Of a stretch of DNA of 7,701 nt, positions 5,928 through 7,701 are shown piece by piece; positions within the stretch are counted from its first letter, which is position 1, and every line of letters starts with the position of its first letter. The DNA comes from Rhodoferax sp. Lineage in GTDB: Bacteria > Pseudomonadota > Gammaproteobacteria > Burkholderiales > Burkholderiaceae_C. The translations under genes were made by a program, and so were the position numbers. The notes below the pieces were generated by a model. It searched no databases, was not told where the DNA came from, and worked only from the letters and a program-made list of their open reading frames with translations. The stretch lies in contig JARXAU010000241.1 of assembly GCA_029865675.1 (NCBI GenBank), positions 1-7,701 of the forward strand, given 5' to 3'.

Positions 5928-6053
5928 GGGGGTGTTCCTTGTGTCAATATGGGGCGTGGCCCCTGGGAATGGTGTTGCGCAGCTATCCATTAGGATGCAA
6001 GCATTATCAATCTGCCACTGAGTCTGGCCCCCAACTCCACCGGCCCCATCCCC
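5928..6053. promoter_or_regulatory. Divergent promoter region of bdhA and the hydrolase
   Basis: This 126-bp gap must drive both outward genes. On the minus strand TTGATA (6010-6005) and GATAGC (5987-5982), 17 bases apart, are a modest sigma-70-like pair for bdhA (five and three matches of six). A small hairpin, GGGGC-GTG-GCCCC at 5951-5963, would lie in the bdhA leader ahead of its Shine-Dalgarno. The hydrolase start has no clear ribosome binding site, so it may be translated from a near-leaderless transcript. All of this is inference from sequence. Confidence 0.35.
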
Positions 6054-6971
6054 ATGACCGCACCCAGCCTGCATTTCCTATCCTGCACCGTGCCAGAACC
6101 CCACCGCGTGGCCTATTGGCAGTGGGGCGACCCCGCTGCCGATCACACCGTGTTGTGCGTGCACGGCCTGACGCGCCAGGGCCGCGACTTTGACGTGCTG
6201 GCGCAAACCCTGGTGGCGCGCGCCGCTGGCAATGTGCACGTGGTCTGCCCCGACGTGGTGGGGCGGGGCAAAAGCGACTGGCTCAAAGACCCCATGGGCT
6301 ACCAGATTCCCCACTATGCGGCGGACATGCTGGCGCTGCTGGCGCAGCTCAGGCCCCAAACCCTGGACTGGGTGGGCACCAGCATGGGCGGCTTGATTGG
6401 CATGGTGGCCTGCAGTCTGGCGCCCACGGTGGGCGCGACGGTGCGCCGTCTGGTGCTTAACGACGTGGGCCCCACCATCGAGTGGTCGGCCTTGCAGCGC
6501 ATTGGGCAGTACCTGGGCAAGTCCGGGCAGTTTGCTAGCGAGCAGCAGGCGGCTGACGCCATGTGGGCCATTGCCAGCAGCTTTGGCCCGCACACGCCGG
6601 CCCAGTGGCTGGCGCTGTCCAAGCCCATGCTCAAGCGCGTGAGCAGCGCGGTGCAAGAGGCCCTGCAAGAGGCGATGTATGTCCTGCATTACGACCCGGC
6701 CATTGCCTTGCCTTTTGGCCTGGCCACGCCCGAGAGTGCGGCCCAGGGCGAGGCGGCCTTGTGGCAGGCCTATGACGCCATCACGGCGCCAACGCTGCTG
6801 CTGCGCGGCGCCGACTCCGACTTGCTCTCGCCCGCCACCGCCTTGCAGATGACGCAGCGCGGCCCCAAGGCGCGCCTGGTCGAGTTTGCGGGCGTGGGCC
6901 ACGCGCCTACGCTGATCGCCCCGGACCAGACCGAGGCCGTAGCCTCGTTCTTGCTGGCCCCCAGCGCCTGA
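6054..6971 (+). CDS. Alpha/beta hydrolase
   Basis: A 305-residue, probably cytoplasmic serine hydrolase of the alpha/beta fold. The oxyanion-hole motif VHGLTRQGRDFD is at 36-47, the nucleophile elbow GTSMGG at 108-113 with S110, and the likely acid is D254 in LLLRGADSD (D256 is an alternative). The base is H283 in GVGHAP. The segment CPDVVGRGKSDWLKDP (65-80) is typical of a widespread proteobacterial subfamily without an assigned substrate. A helical cap lies at about 141-235. There is no signal peptide. The substrate is not evident; because the gene is divergent from 3-hydroxybutyrate dehydrogenase, a 3-hydroxybutyrate oligomer or thioester is a reasonable guess, but only a guess. It is followed by relA after 28 bp on the same strand, so the two are probably co-transcribed. 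The ATG at 6054 lacks a clear Shine-Dalgarno, so the start is less certain than the frame. Confidence 0.9.
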   Translation: MTAPSLHFLSCTVPEPHRVAYWQWGDPAADHTVLCVHGLTRQGRDFDVLAQTLVARAAGNVHVVCPDVVGRGKSDWLKDPMGYQIPHYAADMLALLAQLRPQTLDWVGTSMGGLIGMVACSLAPTVGATVRRLVLNDVGPTIEWSALQRIGQYLGKSGQFASEQQAADAMWAIASSFGPHTPAQWLALSKPMLKRVSSAVQEALQEAMYVLHYDPAIALPFGLATPESAAQGEAALWQAYDAITAPTLLLRGADSDLLSPATALQMTQRGPKARLVEFAGVGHAPTLIAPDQTEAVASFLLAPSA

Positions 6972-6999
6972 AGGCGCGCTGTCGGGCGCCGCGCGCAGC

Positions 7000-7701
7000 A
7001 TGAAGAGCCAAGGCCCTGGGAGCCCGACGCACCAAGCTTCGGCCTTGGCGGCGGCTACCTTTGAGGACTTGCCCTACGAAGCCGATGCGCTGGTGCGCGC
7101 ACGCGCCTTTGCCGAGCCGCTGCTGGCGGGCCAAACACTGGACACGGGCGAAAACGTGCTGGCCCATGCCGACGCCGTGGCGGCCATTCTGGCCACCATG
7201 GGCGGCTCGGACGCCATGCAGTCGGCCAGCTACCTGGTCTACGCCTGCGAACACCTGAACAAGCCCCATGAGGTGATTGCCAAGGCCTTTGGCGCGCACT
7301 TTGCCGACCTGGCAATAGAGACCACCAAGCTGGTGCGTTTGCAGCGCATGGCGCGCATAGCGCAGACGGCCGCAGGCCGAAGCGCCCCGGCCGCGCCCAT
7401 GGCGCAGACCAGCGCGGCGCAAACCGAGAGCGTGCGCAAGATGCTGCTGGCGTTTTCGCGCGACCTGCGGGTGGTCATGCTGCGCCTGGCCTCGCGGCTG
7501 CAAACCCTGCGCCACTTTGCCGCCACCAAGCTGCCCTTGCCCGCCGGCCTGGCCGCAGAGTCCATGCAGGTGTTTGCGCCGCTGGCCAACCGCCTGGGCA
7601 TTTGGGAAGTGAAGTGGGAGCTTGAAGACCTGGCTTTTCGTTTTTTAGAGCCCGATACCTACCGCCAAGTGGCGCAGTGGCTGGACGAAAAGCGCAGCGC
7701 G
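7000..7701 (+). CDS. relA: GTP pyrophosphokinase RelA (N-terminal 234 residues, runs off right edge)
   Basis: RelA/SpoT-family enzyme that makes (p)ppGpp from ATP and GTP or GDP during amino-acid starvation. The visible part covers the degenerate HD hydrolase domain (about 30-180) and the start of the linker to the synthetase. In hydrolase-competent relatives this region contains HD plus an ED pair about 24 residues after the first conserved His. Here the first His is kept (H56) but the HDxxED position reads YACEHL (81-86), so the hydrolase site is lost, as in monofunctional RelA. RKMLLAFSRDLRVVMLRLAS (146-165) and ESMQVFAPLANRLGIWEVKW (187-206) are hallmark RelA/SpoT segments. The synthetase and regulatory domains are outside the window. 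The ATG at 7000 lies 28 bp after the hydrolase stop, and no good Shine-Dalgarno is visible. Confidence 0.93.
   Translation, partial: MKSQGPGSPTHQASALAAATFEDLPYEADALVRARAFAEPLLAGQTLDTGENVLAHADAVAAILATMGGSDAMQSASYLVYACEHLNKPHEVIAKAFGAHFADLAIETTKLVRLQRMARIAQTAAGRSAPAAPMAQTSAAQTESVRKMLLAFSRDLRVVMLRLASRLQTLRHFAATKLPLPAGLAAESMQVFAPLANRLGIWEVKWELEDLAFRFLEPDTYRQVAQWLDEKRSA

Noticed and set aside
5268..5993. A 241-codon plus-strand frame opposite the dehydrogenase
   Set aside because: It mirrors bdhA, has no family resemblance and would overlap a complete SDR gene.
6078..7001. A 307-codon open frame on the minus strand opposite the alpha/beta hydrolase
   Set aside because: Composition is rich in Arg, Gln, Gly and His with no motif, and the plus strand has a full hydrolase with intact catalytic residues. 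This is the usual antisense artefact of high GC.
1..7701. tRNA, rRNA, CRISPR, insertion sequence or phage modules
   Set aside because: I saw no cloverleaf sequence, no regularly spaced direct repeats, no transposase motif and no terminal inverted repeats with target duplications.

Overview
The window is GC-rich with long, codon-biased frames on both strands. Its gene content (a 3-hydroxybutyrate dehydrogenase, a RelA-type synthetase with a decayed HD site, and a small protein ending in WIDAETGAPAEGQSPP) points to a betaproteobacterium, most likely of the family Comamonadaceae. This placement comes from recognising protein families by eye, not from a database search.

Layout. (1) Positions 1-2789, minus strand: a gene run read right to left. 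It has a fused double-domain ABC permease (YnjC-like), its ATPase (YnjD-like) and the N-terminal half of a CDP-alcohol phosphatidyltransferase (YnjF-like) that leaves the window at position 1. The set and order match three genes of the poorly understood E. coli ynjABCDEF cluster. The binding protein YnjB and the sulfurtransferase YnjE are not beside them. (2) 2857-3450, minus: a hemerythrin-like HHE protein just upstream of the permease, possibly in the same transcript. (3) 3451-3672: a divergent control region with an FNR-box-like palindrome, an additional half-site and a second palindrome next to the ribosome binding site. (4) 3673-4194, plus: a two-CBS-domain protein. (5) 4195-4754: about 560 bp without a convincing gene, with a hairpin after the CBS gene and a possible minus-strand relic of a BON domain. 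(6) 4755-5096, plus: a small conserved-looking protein of unknown function. (7) 5157-5927, minus: D-3-hydroxybutyrate dehydrogenase, divergent from (8) 6054-6971, plus: an alpha/beta hydrolase, followed after 28 bp by (9) 7000-7701, plus: the N-terminal part of relA, which runs off the right edge.

How the genes may work together. The left half combines an uptake- or export-type ABC system with a phospholipid-headgroup enzyme. Upstream of it is a pair of putative oxygen- or redox-related proteins (HHE and CBS) that share an FNR/CRP-like control region. The right half joins storage-polymer (PHB) breakdown, through 3-hydroxybutyrate oxidation, to a hydrolase and the stringent-response synthetase. 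The hydrolase's substrate is not known, and its link to PHB rests on position only.

No tRNA, rRNA, CRISPR array, insertion sequence or phage gene was seen. Most of the window is ordinary chromosome. The spots most worth checking are the incomplete ynj-like cluster, the HHE/CBS divergent operator, the HHE protein's missing metal ligand and the odd linker inside the permease.
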